Notes: a model not told the origin generated them from the letters alone. Shown: positions 17,608 to 26,675, counted from the first letter of the stretch. The stretch: DNA of 64,000 nucleotides from Christiangramia salexigens (GCF_001889005.1 NZ_CP018153.1:2328501-2392500); one strand, 5' to 3'. Program-made: numbers and translations.

Positions 17608-18384
17608 ATGAAGGACTATGGACTTGTTTCGATAATTATGCCGGCATATAATTCTGCCGCTTTTATCTCAGAGTCTATAGAATCTGTAATTGGTCAAACC
17701 TATTCCAATTGGGAATTGCTCATTGTTGATGATGCTTCGGTGGATGGTACGGTTGATATCGTTAATATATATGCTCAAAAAGATGAGAGAATATGTTTGA
17801 TGCAAAATGAATCAAACTCAGGAACTCATATAACCCGAAATAGAGCAATTAAAGCCGCGCAAGGAGGATTTGTAGCCTTTCTGGACTCAGACGACCTGTG
17901 GAAGCCTCAAAAGCTCTCAGCACAGCTAAAATTGATGAAAGAAGAAAATCTCCCTGCGTGTTTCTCCAGTTATGATCTTATAGATGAGAATGGTCTTACC
18001 ACCGGGAAAGAAGTCATCGCCTTGCCGGAGTTGAGCTATCAGAAATTGTTAAAGGCGAATTATGTTGGAAACCTTACCGGTATATACAGCGTTGAAAAAT
18101 TAGGAAAGATCTTTTCTCCCAACATAAGAAAGCGACAGGACTGGGCATTATGGCTGGAAGTTTTAAAAAAAGGCGGGCCCATTAAAAGCATCAGAGAACC
18201 GCTGGCTACATACAGATTGAGAAAGGACTCAATTTCAAATAACAAAATTGAGATGCTTAAATATAATTTTATGGTCTACCATAAGGTGCTGGGCTATAAT
18301 CCTGTTGTAAGTGGCATTAAAATGATGATTTTTCTTCGAGAGCAGTTATTTATAAAATCCCGCCAGGTCAGAACTATTCAATAA
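17608..18384 (+). CDS. Family 2 glycosyltransferase
   Basis: A 258-residue GT-A fold inverting glycosyltransferase. It shows SIIMPAYNSA at residues 8-17, the DDASVDGT block near 41, and the metal-binding FLDSDDLW near 91 (DxD equivalent). The RQDWALWLEVLKKG segment is typical of GT2 enzymes of polysaccharide assembly, including the WfgS/TuaG type. No membrane helix is obvious, so it is peripheral or cytosolic. The acceptor and donor are unknown. The last 11 bases overlap the end of the convergent CapK-like gene. Confidence 0.9.
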   Translation: MKDYGLVSIIMPAYNSAAFISESIESVIGQTYSNWELLIVDDASVDGTVDIVNIYAQKDERICLMQNESNSGTHITRNRAIKAAQGGFVAFLDSDDLWKPQKLSAQLKLMKEENLPACFSSYDLIDENGLTTGKEVIALPELSYQKLLKANYVGNLTGIYSVEKLGKIFSPNIRKRQDWALWLEVLKKGGPIKSIREPLATYRLRKDSISNNKIEMLKYNFMVYHKVLGYNPVVSGIKMMIFLREQLFIKSRQVRTIQ

Positions 18385-19684
18385 GGGAGGTGAATTGCTT
18401 AAGTTTTCCGCTGGGACTTCTCTTCAATATCTCCAGCCTTTCGAATTCTATTTTAAGATTCTTGCCTACATAAACTCCAATAGCATCAATAATTTTCTTC
18501 TTCTGAAGTGGGCTGAATTCTTCTTCGCTAACATATTCAATTTTAAAATGATCATTATCGGTCTGGATGATCACAAATTCTTTGATATTTCCATTATCTT
18601 CTATCACTGTCTTAGTGACGTAATAGAAGGTAAGTCCCGGTACAACTTTTCCATCCGGTAGCCGCGCAATATCGTTGGTTCTACCGATTAGTTTTTCCAG
18701 AACAGGTTTTTTAAGGGTACTGCTTGTAGATAAGATTCCGGTGTCCCCTATATCATAACGGATCATTGGGTGAGCCTTGTTATACAGTGAGGTGATCACT
18801 ACTCTTCCTTCCTCACCATAGGGAAGTATATTATCATTTTCATCAAGTATCTCTAAATAAAGATCTTCAGAGTTCACAACCCATTCGTTATTCGTGTTTT
18901 CAAAAGCAATAAGTCCCACTTCACTGGCTCCGTATTCATTGATCACTGGTACACCTAGCGACTGTTGAATGATCTCCTTATCTTTTTCAAACAGCCTTTC
19001 TGAAGTAACTATGCAGATCTTAAGACTTGGGCATAATTCCTTTAAAACAATTTCTTTTTTCTCTAGGAACCTGGAAAATAAAACGATTGCACTGGTATAT
19101 CCATTGAGATATTCAAAGTTGGATTTTTGAAATCTCTCAAGGAATTTCTGCATTTTCTGTTCACTAAGATCAAAAATATTGAACCTGCGTCTCAGACTTA
19201 TCCTGTCTTTTAAGCGCTCCTGAATATTACCGTAAAAATCCAGTGGGATCCCATAAAATCTTGCCTGAAGCGACTTGTTGAGGTCTATATCATACCAGCT
19301 ATATCTATCCTGAAATCCCGCCCAGCTAAGAGCATGTGCAAATCTGTTTTTTGCAAAAATGAACGGATGTCCGCTGCTGCCTGAAGTCTTGCCAATATAT
19401 GCCGTTTTTGGATTGTAAGTGGAACTCAGCCTTTCCTTCATGGGTTGCTGAAGGTCAGCTTTTTTCATGATAGGAACCCTCTTCCAGTCATCAAAACCAT
19501 CCCAGTTAAAAAACTCCCGGTAGAACGCATTATGCTGAATATGATAATCTATGATCTCATTTCTACGTTTTCTCTGATAATGCGCATAATCGGTTTCAGG
19601 AATTGCCTGGATAGCCTCGAGTTTTTGTTTGGCTTTCTGTATCGGGAATTTATTAAGTTGTAAAGATAATTTGAACCAATCCAA
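18374..19684 (-). CDS. CapK-like adenylate-forming enzyme (phenylacetate-CoA ligase family)
   Basis: A 436-residue protein of the PaaK/CapK branch of the ANL superfamily. The nucleotide-binding motif GKTSGSSGHP is near residue 98, NEYGASEVG near 237, and the late MIRYDIGDTG motif near 306. CapK-type members are common in capsule and exopolysaccharide clusters and probably activate a carboxylic acid for attachment; the exact chemistry is unresolved. The start is TTG at 19684, as no in-frame ATG precedes the conserved beginning. It is convergent with the GT2 gene (11-base overlap) and divergent from purD. Confidence 0.82.
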   Translation of the reverse strand: MDWFKLSLQLNKFPIQKAKQKLEAIQAIPETDYAHYQRKRRNEIIDYHIQHNAFYREFFNWDGFDDWKRVPIMKKADLQQPMKERLSSTYNPKTAYIGKTSGSSGHPFIFAKNRFAHALSWAGFQDRYSWYDIDLNKSLQARFYGIPLDFYGNIQERLKDRISLRRRFNIFDLSEQKMQKFLERFQKSNFEYLNGYTSAIVLFSRFLEKKEIVLKELCPSLKICIVTSERLFEKDKEIIQQSLGVPVINEYGASEVGLIAFENTNNEWVVNSEDLYLEILDENDNILPYGEEGRVVITSLYNKAHPMIRYDIGDTGILSTSSTLKKPVLEKLIGRTNDIARLPDGKVVPGLTFYYVTKTVIEDNGNIKEFVIIQTDNDHFKIEYVSEEEFSPLQKKKIIDAIGVYVGKNLKIEFERLEILKRSPSGKLKQFTSLIE

Positions 19685-19713
19685 GGGGCGAAAAGCTTTT
19701 TTAAGTGAATTTA

Positions 19714-19745
19714 TTGGTGCTTCAATTTACAAACATTTATTTTTG
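19714..19745 (+). promoter_or_regulatory. Promoter of purD (-33 TTG, -7 TATTTTTG)
   Basis: TTG at 19714-19716 and TATTTTTG at 19738-19745 are separated by 21 bases. This is one of the best matches in the window to the Bacteroidota promoter form. The expected leader is about 20 bases. Confidence 0.6.
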
Positions 19746-19770
19746 AGGCAATAATTAAAATTAGATCCAG

Positions 19771-21042
19771 ATGAATATTCTTATCCTTGGCGCTGGCGGG
19801 CGTGAACATACTTTCGCATATAAAATCGCACAAAGTGAAAAATGTGATAAACTTTATGTGGCCCCAGGGAATGCAGGTACTACTAAAATTGCTGAAAATC
19901 TGGATGTTAATCCTATAGATTTTGAAGAGGTCGCTAAAACCGCTCTGGATAAAGAAATAGGAATGATCGTGGTTGGCCCTGAAGACCCTTTGGTAAAGGG
20001 TATTGTAGATTATTTTGCAAAAGACGATAGATTGAAGGATATCCAGATCATTGGGCCTTCACAAAGAGGAGCCCTTCTGGAAGGAAGTAAAGAACGTGCT
20101 AAGGAATTTATGGCGATGCACAAGATCCCAACCGCAGCCTACGAAAGCTTTAGTTTTGAAAGTCTTCAGGCAGGAAAGAATTTTCTGGAAACTTTAAAGC
20201 CTCCGTATGTATTGAAAGCCGACGGACTTGCAGGTGGTAAAGGGGTACTCATCATAGACGATCTTGAAGAAGCCAAGACCGAGCTGGAAAATATGTTATC
20301 GGGAAAATTTGGTGCAGCAAGCGAGAAAGTAGTGATAGAAGAATTCCTTGATGGAATTGAGCTGAGCGTTTTCGTACTTACCGATGGTAAAAATTATAAG
20401 ATCCTTCCAACAGCCAAAGATTATAAGCGAATAGGTGAGGGCGATACCGGTCTAAATACCGGTGGGATGGGAGCCGTTTCTCCGGTACCATTTGCAGATG
20501 AAGAGTTGATGAAAAAAATCGAAGATCGTATCGTTAAGCCAACGGTAGAAGGAATCCAAAAGGAAGATATAGATTATAAAGGCTTCATTTTTATTGGTTT
20601 GATCAGGGTGAATAATGAGCCTTATGTGATCGAATACAATGTAAGAATGGGGGATCCTGAAACCGAAGTAGTTTTACCAAGGATCAAATCTGATCTTGTA
20701 GATCTGCTGGAAAAGACATGGAGTGGAGACCTTGATAAGGCTCAACTTGAGATCGATGAAAGGGCAGCCACAACGGTAATGACAGTTTCCGGTGGTTATC
20801 CTGAATCTTATGAAAAAGGAAAAGAGATTAGTGGCCTGGATCAGATCGAAGATTCAATAGTTTTTCACGCCGGAACCAAATTTGAAGGAGATAAAGTATT
20901 GACCAGTGGAGGACGGGTAATCGCACTTACCTCGTTTGGTAAGGATTACAAAGAGGCACTAAAAAAATCTTATCAAAGTGCAGCTAAACTGCAATTCGAT
21001 AAGATATATTATAGAAAAGATATAGGTTTTGATTTATCCTAA
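19771..21042 (+). CDS. purD: Phosphoribosylamine--glycine ligase
   Basis: PurD joins glycine to 5-phosphoribosylamine with ATP in the second step of purine synthesis. At 423 residues it is complete. It shows the N-terminal LILGAGGREHT motif at residues 3-13, a VGPEDPLVKG block, the ATP-grasp loop KADGLAGGKGV near 150, and the metal-binding EYNVRMGDPE near 288. The gene has its own promoter. It ends nine bases inside the 3' end of the convergent DUF6341 gene. In Flavobacteriaceae purD commonly neighbours DUF6341 and DUF6427 genes, as here. Confidence 0.97.
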   Translation: MNILILGAGGREHTFAYKIAQSEKCDKLYVAPGNAGTTKIAENLDVNPIDFEEVAKTALDKEIGMIVVGPEDPLVKGIVDYFAKDDRLKDIQIIGPSQRGALLEGSKERAKEFMAMHKIPTAAYESFSFESLQAGKNFLETLKPPYVLKADGLAGGKGVLIIDDLEEAKTELENMLSGKFGAASEKVVIEEFLDGIELSVFVLTDGKNYKILPTAKDYKRIGEGDTGLNTGGMGAVSPVPFADEELMKKIEDRIVKPTVEGIQKEDIDYKGFIFIGLIRVNNEPYVIEYNVRMGDPETEVVLPRIKSDLVDLLEKTWSGDLDKAQLEIDERAATTVMTVSGGYPESYEKGKEISGLDQIEDSIVFHAGTKFEGDKVLTSGGRVIALTSFGKDYKEALKKSYQSAAKLQFDKIYYRKDIGFDLS

Positions 21043-21264
21043 GAATGAGTGAGCAGAAGGATCTCTGTTCTCTTCATCATTGTCATTGAAGGTTTTTAAT
21101 TGCTTCATCCAGTAAAGAAAAGCAAGGAAACCTATGATCATGAATACCCAGTTAAGGATATTTGCTAGGAACCAGGAATCAAGTTCAAGAGCTCTTAAGG
21201 CATCTAATGGATATAATAGTAGGTTTTCAAAAAGCCAGGCTATTCCTTCAAAAAAATCTTTCAT
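21034..21264 (-). CDS. DUF6341-like small membrane protein
   Basis: A 76-residue protein beginning MKDFFEGIAWLFENLLL, with one clear membrane helix (about 38-58, FLANILNWVFMIIGFLAFLYW) and a polar C-terminus. It corresponds to the flavobacterial family I know as DUF6341, usually beside purD and a DUF6427 gene; the function is unknown. The ATG at 21264 is used because the longer open frame upstream lacks similarity to the family and would cover the promoter. The stop overlaps purD by nine bases, tail to tail. Confidence 0.75.
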   Translation of the reverse strand: MKDFFEGIAWLFENLLLYPLDALRALELDSWFLANILNWVFMIIGFLAFLYWMKQLKTFNDNDEENRDPSAHSFLG

Positions 21265-21287
21265 TGTGTGATCTTTGTTTGTGCTTA

Positions 21288-21317
21288 CAAAAATATAAAA
21301 AACCCCAATGCTAACAA
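21288..21317 (-). promoter_or_regulatory. Promoter of the DUF6341 gene, overlapping the DUF6427 start
   Basis: On the minus strand TTG (21317-21315) and TATTTTTG (21295-21288) are separated by 19 bases, a good consensus match. The -33 element lies inside the first codons of the divergent DUF6427 gene. Confidence 0.5.
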
Positions 21318-22231
21318 GCTTTTTTAGCAAATCCAAACCTTTAAACCTCACAGTCATCATTCTGTTGATGTGTGGCTTCTATATTGCAACCAATTTTTTT
21401 AGTTGGGATAATGGTTTCGATGTGCCAGAACTACTGGAAAAAATTGGCGCTCTGTTGGCGCTGGTTTTGAGTTTACTTATTCTCAATTTCATTGCCAAAA
21501 AGAATGAACTTACCAAGCGGAGCGCATATAAGACCTTATTATTTGCTGTATTTTCAATATCCTTTTTTGCGCTTTTAAAAAACGAGTCGGTAATTATTGC
21601 CAATCTGTTTATACTGCTTGGACTGCGCAGGATCATCAGTCTAAGGTCCCATAAGTTCATAAAACAGAAGATCTTTGATGCTACTTTTTGGATCTGCATT
21701 GCCAGTCTGTATCATTTCTGGTCTGTGCTATTTCTTGTCATCGTATTTTTTGCGATCCTCACATTTGCAGCCTCACTTAAAAACTGGCTTGTTCCTTTTG
21801 TAGCTTTTTTGGCCGTGGCATCTCTTACCGTAACATTTCATTTGCTGGTTTATGAACAACTGTATTTATATGATTCATGGTATCAAACCAGTAACTTCAA
21901 TTTCACGCATTATGGAGATCTCAAATTGCTTACGCCGCTAAGTATTATTCTGGGACTATTAATCTGGACCCTGTTTCATTATTTTATAAGTATTCAAAAA
22001 GCGAGTATTTCGCGCAGGCCAACCTTAAGTCTTATCCTTTTTACACTACTTGTATCTGGAGCAATAGCGGTTTTTTCACCTACAAAAAACGGGAGTGAAC
22101 TTATTTTCTTTTTCGTGCCGCTAAGTATCATTGCCTCCAATTACTTTGATAATAAAAAGGATCGTGTGTTTAAAGAGATCGTTCTTGCCTTCCTGATTAT
22201 TATGCCTTTTATTGTTTTGTTTGTGAACTAA
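21308..22231 (+). CDS. DUF6427 family integral membrane protein
   Basis: A 307-residue polytopic membrane protein with about nine or ten hydrophobic helices and short loops. It begins MLTSFFSKSKPLN, a pattern recurring in the flavobacterial family DUF6427. A central segment with FWSVLFLVIVFFAI and the later YDSWYQTSNFNF loop stand out. The family is unrelated by eye to characterised transporters; its function is unknown. The start is 43 bases upstream of, and divergent from, the DUF6341 gene. The 116-base gap after it holds a promoter for the DUF4254 gene. Confidence 0.8.
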   Translation: MLTSFFSKSKPLNLTVIILLMCGFYIATNFFSWDNGFDVPELLEKIGALLALVLSLLILNFIAKKNELTKRSAYKTLLFAVFSISFFALLKNESVIIANLFILLGLRRIISLRSHKFIKQKIFDATFWICIASLYHFWSVLFLVIVFFAILTFAASLKNWLVPFVAFLAVASLTVTFHLLVYEQLYLYDSWYQTSNFNFTHYGDLKLLTPLSIILGLLIWTLFHYFISIQKASISRRPTLSLILFTLLVSGAIAVFSPTKNGSELIFFFVPLSIIASNYFDNKKDRVFKEIVLAFLIIMPFIVLFVN

Positions 22232-22279
22232 AAGAGCAGGTTTATAAGCGGTTTCAATAAAAACTCCTTTTAAAAATAA

Positions 22280-22287
22280 TATCTTTG
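22280..22287 (+). promoter_or_regulatory. -7 promoter element for the DUF4254-GT9 operon
   Basis: TATCTTTG matches TAnnTTTG, 60 bases upstream of the ATG at 22348. The leader between them contains a small hairpin, CTGAAA / TTTCAG, at 22297-22315. Confidence 0.45.
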
Positions 22288-22347
22288 TACTCATAACTGA
22301 AACCTTATATTTCAGGTTAATTCATAAAAATTCAGAAGTAAAAAATT

Positions 22348-22956
22348 ATGTTTTCAGATAAAGCTAATACGATCTTTCAGGAGGTAATTAAAAAATATCA
22401 TGAGAAAGACGATGTAGACCAGGAATTTACAAATCCATATGATGCAGATAAGGACCTAATAGAACATCTTTTGTACAGGAAGTGCTGGATAGATACCGTA
22501 CAATGGCATTATGAGGATATCGTAAGGGATCAAAATATTGAACCTGAAAAGGCTTTAAAACTTAAAAGACTTATCGATGCTTCCAATCAGGACAGAACAG
22601 ATTCGGTAGAATTTATAGACAGCTATTTTCTGAATAAGTTCAAGGAAGTTACTCCAAAGGAGGATGCAACCATAAACTCAGAAAGTCCTGCATGGGCGAT
22701 AGACAGATTATCTATTCTTGCATTGAAGATCTATCACATGAACGAAGAGGCGACGCGTGAGGACGCTTCACAGGAGCATCAAATGAAGTGTAAAGCGAAG
22801 CTAGATGTACTGCTGGAACAACGCGTAGACCTTTCAGCGGCTATAGATCAGTTATTGGAAGATATTGCCAAGGGGGATAAGTACATGAAGGTTTATAAGC
22901 AAATGAAAATGTATAATGACGATGAACTAAATCCGGTTCTTCGAAATAACAAATAA
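22348..22956 (+). CDS. DUF4254 domain protein
   Basis: A 202-residue cytosolic, helix-rich acidic protein. Conserved features of DUF4254 are visible: LLYRKCWIDTVQWHYED near residues 43-59, an IDASNQDRTDSVEFID segment, and ILALKIYHM. The family is frequently encoded directly upstream of a GT9 (heptosyltransferase-type) gene, as here with a one-base gap, implying a shared job in lipopolysaccharide or surface glycan assembly. No catalytic residue set is known to me. Confidence 0.82.
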   Translation: MFSDKANTIFQEVIKKYHEKDDVDQEFTNPYDADKDLIEHLLYRKCWIDTVQWHYEDIVRDQNIEPEKALKLKRLIDASNQDRTDSVEFIDSYFLNKFKEVTPKEDATINSESPAWAIDRLSILALKIYHMNEEATREDASQEHQMKCKAKLDVLLEQRVDLSAAIDQLLEDIAKGDKYMKVYKQMKMYNDDELNPVLRNNK

Positions 22957-22957
22957 C

Positions 22958-24031
22958 ATGGCTACAGGCGGCTCTATATATTCTCAGGTTCAACATAAGG
23001 ATAAAGGGCCGCACATTCTGGTAATACGCCTTTCAGCGATGGGCGACGTGGCCATGGTGGTGCCGGTTCTGAGTGTACTCGTGCATACCTATCCTAATCT
23101 ACAGGTCACAGTTCTTACCAAAGCATTTTTTCGCCCGCTTTTCAGCTTTTTGCCGAATGTTGTAGTATATGAAGCCGATGTTAAAGGAGTACATAGCGGC
23201 GTGCTTGGATTAGGTACCCTGGCAAGGGAACTAAGAGATGAAGAAGTAGATGTGGTGGCAGACCTCCATGATGTACTTCGAAGCAATGTTTTGAAGTCGA
23301 TATTTTATTTCTACGGAATCCCTTTTAAACAGATCAATAAAGGCCGCGCTGAGAAAAAAGCACTTACAAGGGAGAATAATAAGGAATTCAGACAACTTAA
23401 ATCCACGCATGAGCGTTATGCTGAGGTTTTTAAGGAATTAGGTTTTCCAATAGACCTTGCTGAATATCAACCTCCAATTAAGAGAAAATTGCTTCCCAGA
23501 GTTCATGATATCGTAGGTAAGAACTCTAGAAAATGGCTGGGAATTGCACCTTTTGCTCAACATAAGGGAAAGACCTATCCAAAGGACCTTATGGAGAAGG
23601 TGGTTGAAGCTTTATCTGAGAATGGTAAAATTAAGATCATTCTTTTTGGCGGCGGAAAATCTGAAAAAAAGCAACTTAAAAAATGGGAGGATAAATACGA
23701 AAATTGCCTGAGTGTAGTTGGTAAGCTTAGTTTTGCTGAAGAATTAAGCCTTATTTCCAATCTGGATGCTATGCTTTCCATGGATAGTGGAAACGCACAC
23801 CTGGCAGCTATTTATGGAATCCCGGTAATAAGTTTGTGGGGCTTAACCCACCCATATACAGGATTTAAGGCTTTCAATCAGCCCATGGAGAATTGTATCT
23901 TGTCTGATATTGACCGTTATCCTATGATCCCGACTTCAGTTTATGGTAAAAAAATACCGGAGGGCTACGAAGATGTGATGCGCAGCATTCCTCCGGATAC
24001 TGTTATAAAAAAGATTTTAGAAGTCCTTTAA
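22958..24031 (+). CDS. Family 9 glycosyltransferase (heptosyltransferase-like)
   Basis: A 357-residue GT-B protein of the ADP-heptose:LPS heptosyltransferase family (GT9). The N-terminal domain shows ILVIRLSAMGDV near residues 20-31. The C-terminal donor domain has the SMDSGNAHLAAIYGIPVISLWG stretch near 272-293 (SMDSGNAHLA then IPVISLWG), with the conserved Asp. The protein has no signal peptide and acts at the inner face of the inner membrane. The true donor in Flavobacteriaceae may not be heptose. It is cotranscribed with DUF4254 and convergent with the ferredoxin reductase gene three bases away. Confidence 0.88.
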   Translation: MATGGSIYSQVQHKDKGPHILVIRLSAMGDVAMVVPVLSVLVHTYPNLQVTVLTKAFFRPLFSFLPNVVVYEADVKGVHSGVLGLGTLARELRDEEVDVVADLHDVLRSNVLKSIFYFYGIPFKQINKGRAEKKALTRENNKEFRQLKSTHERYAEVFKELGFPIDLAEYQPPIKRKLLPRVHDIVGKNSRKWLGIAPFAQHKGKTYPKDLMEKVVEALSENGKIKIILFGGGKSEKKQLKKWEDKYENCLSVVGKLSFAEELSLISNLDAMLSMDSGNAHLAAIYGIPVISLWGLTHPYTGFKAFNQPMENCILSDIDRYPMIPTSVYGKKIPEGYEDVMRSIPPDTVIKKILEVL

Positions 24032-24034
24032 AAA

Positions 24035-25084
24035 CTAAACATCATCAAAATCCACCTTTAGAGTAGGGGTGGTAGGATGAGCCTGACAGGTTAAAATAAA
24101 ACCTTCTTCTATCTCGTCATCAGTTAGGATCTGATTCTTGCTCATTTCGGCTTTCCCTTCGGTAATTCGTGCCATACAACTGCTGCAAATTCCTCCCTGA
24201 CATGAATAAGGCACATCGATATCGTTTTCCAGAGCTATATCCAGAACAACTGCAGATCTGTCCATGGAAAAAGAATATTCTTCATCGTCTACAGTAATGG
24301 TTACTGCGGTATTTCCATCAGTATCTCCCTGAATTTCCTTTTCTTCTGATGTAGAGGTGAACAGCTCAAACAGGATCTGATCATCTTTAACTCCATTATC
24401 CTTTAGTACACCAGAAACGTGATTTATCATCGCCTCGGGTCCACATAGGTAGAATTTATCAAATGGATGTTCTCTAAATTTATTCTTTACAATATAATTC
24501 ACGGTGCTGGTCTCTATACGACCAAAATGTGCATTCTCTTCACGGGTTCTGCTATAAACGAATTCCACGAATAATCTGTGTGGAAATTCAGATTGCAATT
24601 CCAGGAGTTCCTTAAAGAAAATTGTGTCATCCACAGATTTGTTCCCGTAGGTAAGCACGAATTTACTGTGAGTTTCTTCCTTAAGAACCGTTTTGATAAT
24701 GGAAAGAATAGGGGTTATTCCACTACCGGCAGCAAAAGCCGCGTAATTTTTCACCTCTTCAGAAGGTTCTAATATGAATTTTCCTTCTGGTGGATGAACC
24801 TCAAGCACATCTCCGGCTGTCAGTTTGTTATTGGCAATTACCGAAAACCTTCCGCCTTCTACCTCCTTAACCGTTACCTTGAAATCTTCAGATCCTGGTG
24901 CCGAACAAAGTGAATAGGCACGACGTATTTCTTCGCCTTTGGCTTCTGTTTTTATAGTTATATATTGTCCTGCGGAAAAACTAAATTCATCCTTTAGTTC
25001 CTCTGGTATATCAAAAGATAAACTAACCGCCTGTGCTGTTTCACGGATTATTTCCTTTATTTTTAGCGGATAAAACTTACTCAT
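24035..25084 (-). CDS. PaaE-like ferredoxin reductase with C-terminal 2Fe-2S domain
   Basis: A 349-residue three-domain electron transferase: an FAD-binding domain with RRAYSLCSAP near residues 52-61, an NAD(P)-binding domain with GSGITPILSI near 118 and FYLCGPEAMI near 215, and a plant-type ferredoxin domain with C295, C300, C303 and C333 as cluster ligands. This is the PaaE / HmpX-type layout, transferring electrons from NADPH to an oxygenase or similar partner. The other phenylacetate epoxidase genes are absent nearby, so the partner is unknown. It has its own promoter in the 96-base divergent gap. Confidence 0.9.
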   Translation of the reverse strand: MSKFYPLKIKEIIRETAQAVSLSFDIPEELKDEFSFSAGQYITIKTEAKGEEIRRAYSLCSAPGSEDFKVTVKEVEGGRFSVIANNKLTAGDVLEVHPPEGKFILEPSEEVKNYAAFAAGSGITPILSIIKTVLKEETHSKFVLTYGNKSVDDTIFFKELLELQSEFPHRLFVEFVYSRTREENAHFGRIETSTVNYIVKNKFREHPFDKFYLCGPEAMINHVSGVLKDNGVKDDQILFELFTSTSEEKEIQGDTDGNTAVTITVDDEEYSFSMDRSAVVLDIALENDIDVPYSCQGGICSSCMARITEGKAEMSKNQILTDDEIEEGFILTCQAHPTTPTLKVDFDDV

Positions 25085-25101
25085 TTCTTTTTATTTGTGC
25101 G

Positions 25102-25109
25102 CAAAAATA
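25102..25109 (-). promoter_or_regulatory. -7 promoter element for the ferredoxin reductase
   Basis: On the minus strand TATTTTTG matches TAnnTTTG and ends 17 bases before the ATG at 25084. Confidence 0.5.
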
Positions 25110-25180
25110 CAAAGTCTGGTGGTTTTTAAAATGTAACAAAAGTTTAAATTTCTTTACCAATTGCAATAAACCTTAAATTC

Positions 25181-26665
25181 ATGTTTAAGCGGTTCGCCTG
25201 GCTGGAGTGGAAAGCCTTTTTTAGATCAGCAAGTTTTGGAAAGAGTTTGGGCCTGAAAATTTTAATGATTTTCCTCGCTCTATACTTCTCACTAATGTTT
25301 CTTTTCTTCGGAATTGCGCTTTATCCATTTATTGAAAAGTTCTTTCCCGATTCCGATCCATTAAAAGTGGTAAACGGTTTTGCATTGGTCTATTTTTCCT
25401 TTGAACTCATTTTTCGGTTTCTTTTGCAAAGCCTGCCTGTAATGGATATAAAACCTTTAATGATCCTGCCTATTAATAAAAGCAAGGTGGTGAATTTTGT
25501 GCTTTTAAAATCCCTGTATTCCTATTATAATCTTTTGCCTTTGTTGCTTATCATTCCATTTGGGATCTTTTGTGTTGTACAGGGTGAATATGCTACATCG
25601 AATATTATGGGGTGGCTGGTTGGGATCGCTGCGATAAGCCTTTCAGTGAATTATTTGAATTTTATCATTAAGAAAAGGTTCACCGATAATCTTAAGGCCC
25701 TAATTCCATTTGTGATCATAAGTTCGGCACTTGCTATCCTGGATTATCTTCAAATTTTTGAAATAACTAAATATTTTGGTCAACTTTTAAATTATTTAGT
25801 GATTCAGCCATATCTCGCTATTATTCCGGTGATCCTGCTGGTCGCCTTATATAAATGGAACCAGCAAAACCTTCAGAGCAAGTTTTACCTGGATGCCCAT
25901 ATCAAAGGAAAAGCTGAGCGTGCAAATACCCGCGATTTTGTGTGGACTAAGAAGTTTGGAAGTATTGCTCCTTTTCTTCAACAAGACCTGAAAATGATTT
26001 GGCGTAATAAAAGGCCAAAGACTATCATTTATTTATCCTTTATCTTTCTGGCTTACGGTCTTATTTTCTATCCGAATGAAACCTATCAGGACATGCCGGC
26101 ATTTTTTGTGTTCGTCGGGATATTCATCACTGGTATTTTCATGATTAATTTCGGGCAATTCGTGCCATCCTGGGATGCTTCCTATTACCCGATGATCATG
26201 GCGCAAAATATTCCAATGAAGCAATATCTCGCATCAAAAATGGGATTAATAACTTTTAGTATCGTGGTGCTTACAATACTATCCACCCCATATGTCTATT
26301 TTGGATGGAATATCTTATTGCTGAATATGGCGTGCGCATTATATAATATAGGAGTTAATACGCCGCTTTTGATTTATTCAGGATCATTTAATAAAAAGAG
26401 AATAGACCTGGATAAAAGTCCGTTTATGAATTACCAGGGAACAGGTGCATCACAATGGATCATAGGTTTACCCCTTTTAATTTTGCCTGTTTTTTTCTTC
26501 TGGATAATTAATAAGTTCATTAATTATGAAGTAGCAGTTGGATTCCTGGCAGGAATAGGGATTATAGGCCTAATTCTTAGGTCAAGCCTCCTTAATTTTC
26601 TGGTGACGAGGTATCGTTTAAGAAAATACGCGATGATTCAGGGGTTTAAACAAAAAGGAGAATAA
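25181..26665 (+). CDS. DUF5687 family ABC transporter permease-like protein
   Basis: A 494-residue polytopic membrane protein with about 12 helices grouped in two halves separated by a hydrophilic stretch (about residues 225-275). It begins MFKRFAWLEWKAFFRS, typical of DUF5687. The next gene, ten bases on, is an ABC ATPase, so this is probably the membrane part of a two-gene exporter of ABC-2 style. The cargo is unknown. The PILPINKSKVVNFVLLKS-like segment after the second helix pair resembles other ABC-2 permeases (ILPINKSKVVNF). Confidence 0.83.
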   Translation: MFKRFAWLEWKAFFRSASFGKSLGLKILMIFLALYFSLMFLFFGIALYPFIEKFFPDSDPLKVVNGFALVYFSFELIFRFLLQSLPVMDIKPLMILPINKSKVVNFVLLKSLYSYYNLLPLLLIIPFGIFCVVQGEYATSNIMGWLVGIAAISLSVNYLNFIIKKRFTDNLKALIPFVIISSALAILDYLQIFEITKYFGQLLNYLVIQPYLAIIPVILLVALYKWNQQNLQSKFYLDAHIKGKAERANTRDFVWTKKFGSIAPFLQQDLKMIWRNKRPKTIIYLSFIFLAYGLIFYPNETYQDMPAFFVFVGIFITGIFMINFGQFVPSWDASYYPMIMAQNIPMKQYLASKMGLITFSIVVLTILSTPYVYFGWNILLLNMACALYNIGVNTPLLIYSGSFNKKRIDLDKSPFMNYQGTGASQWIIGLPLLILPVFFFWIINKFINYEVAVGFLAGIGIIGLILRSSLLNFLVTRYRLRKYAMIQGFKQKGE

Positions 26666-26675
26666 AAAGATTTTT

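Noticed and set aside
21265..21360. N-terminal extension of the DUF6341 gene
   Set aside because: The extension would cover its promoter and the divergent start; the ATG at 21264 fits the family.
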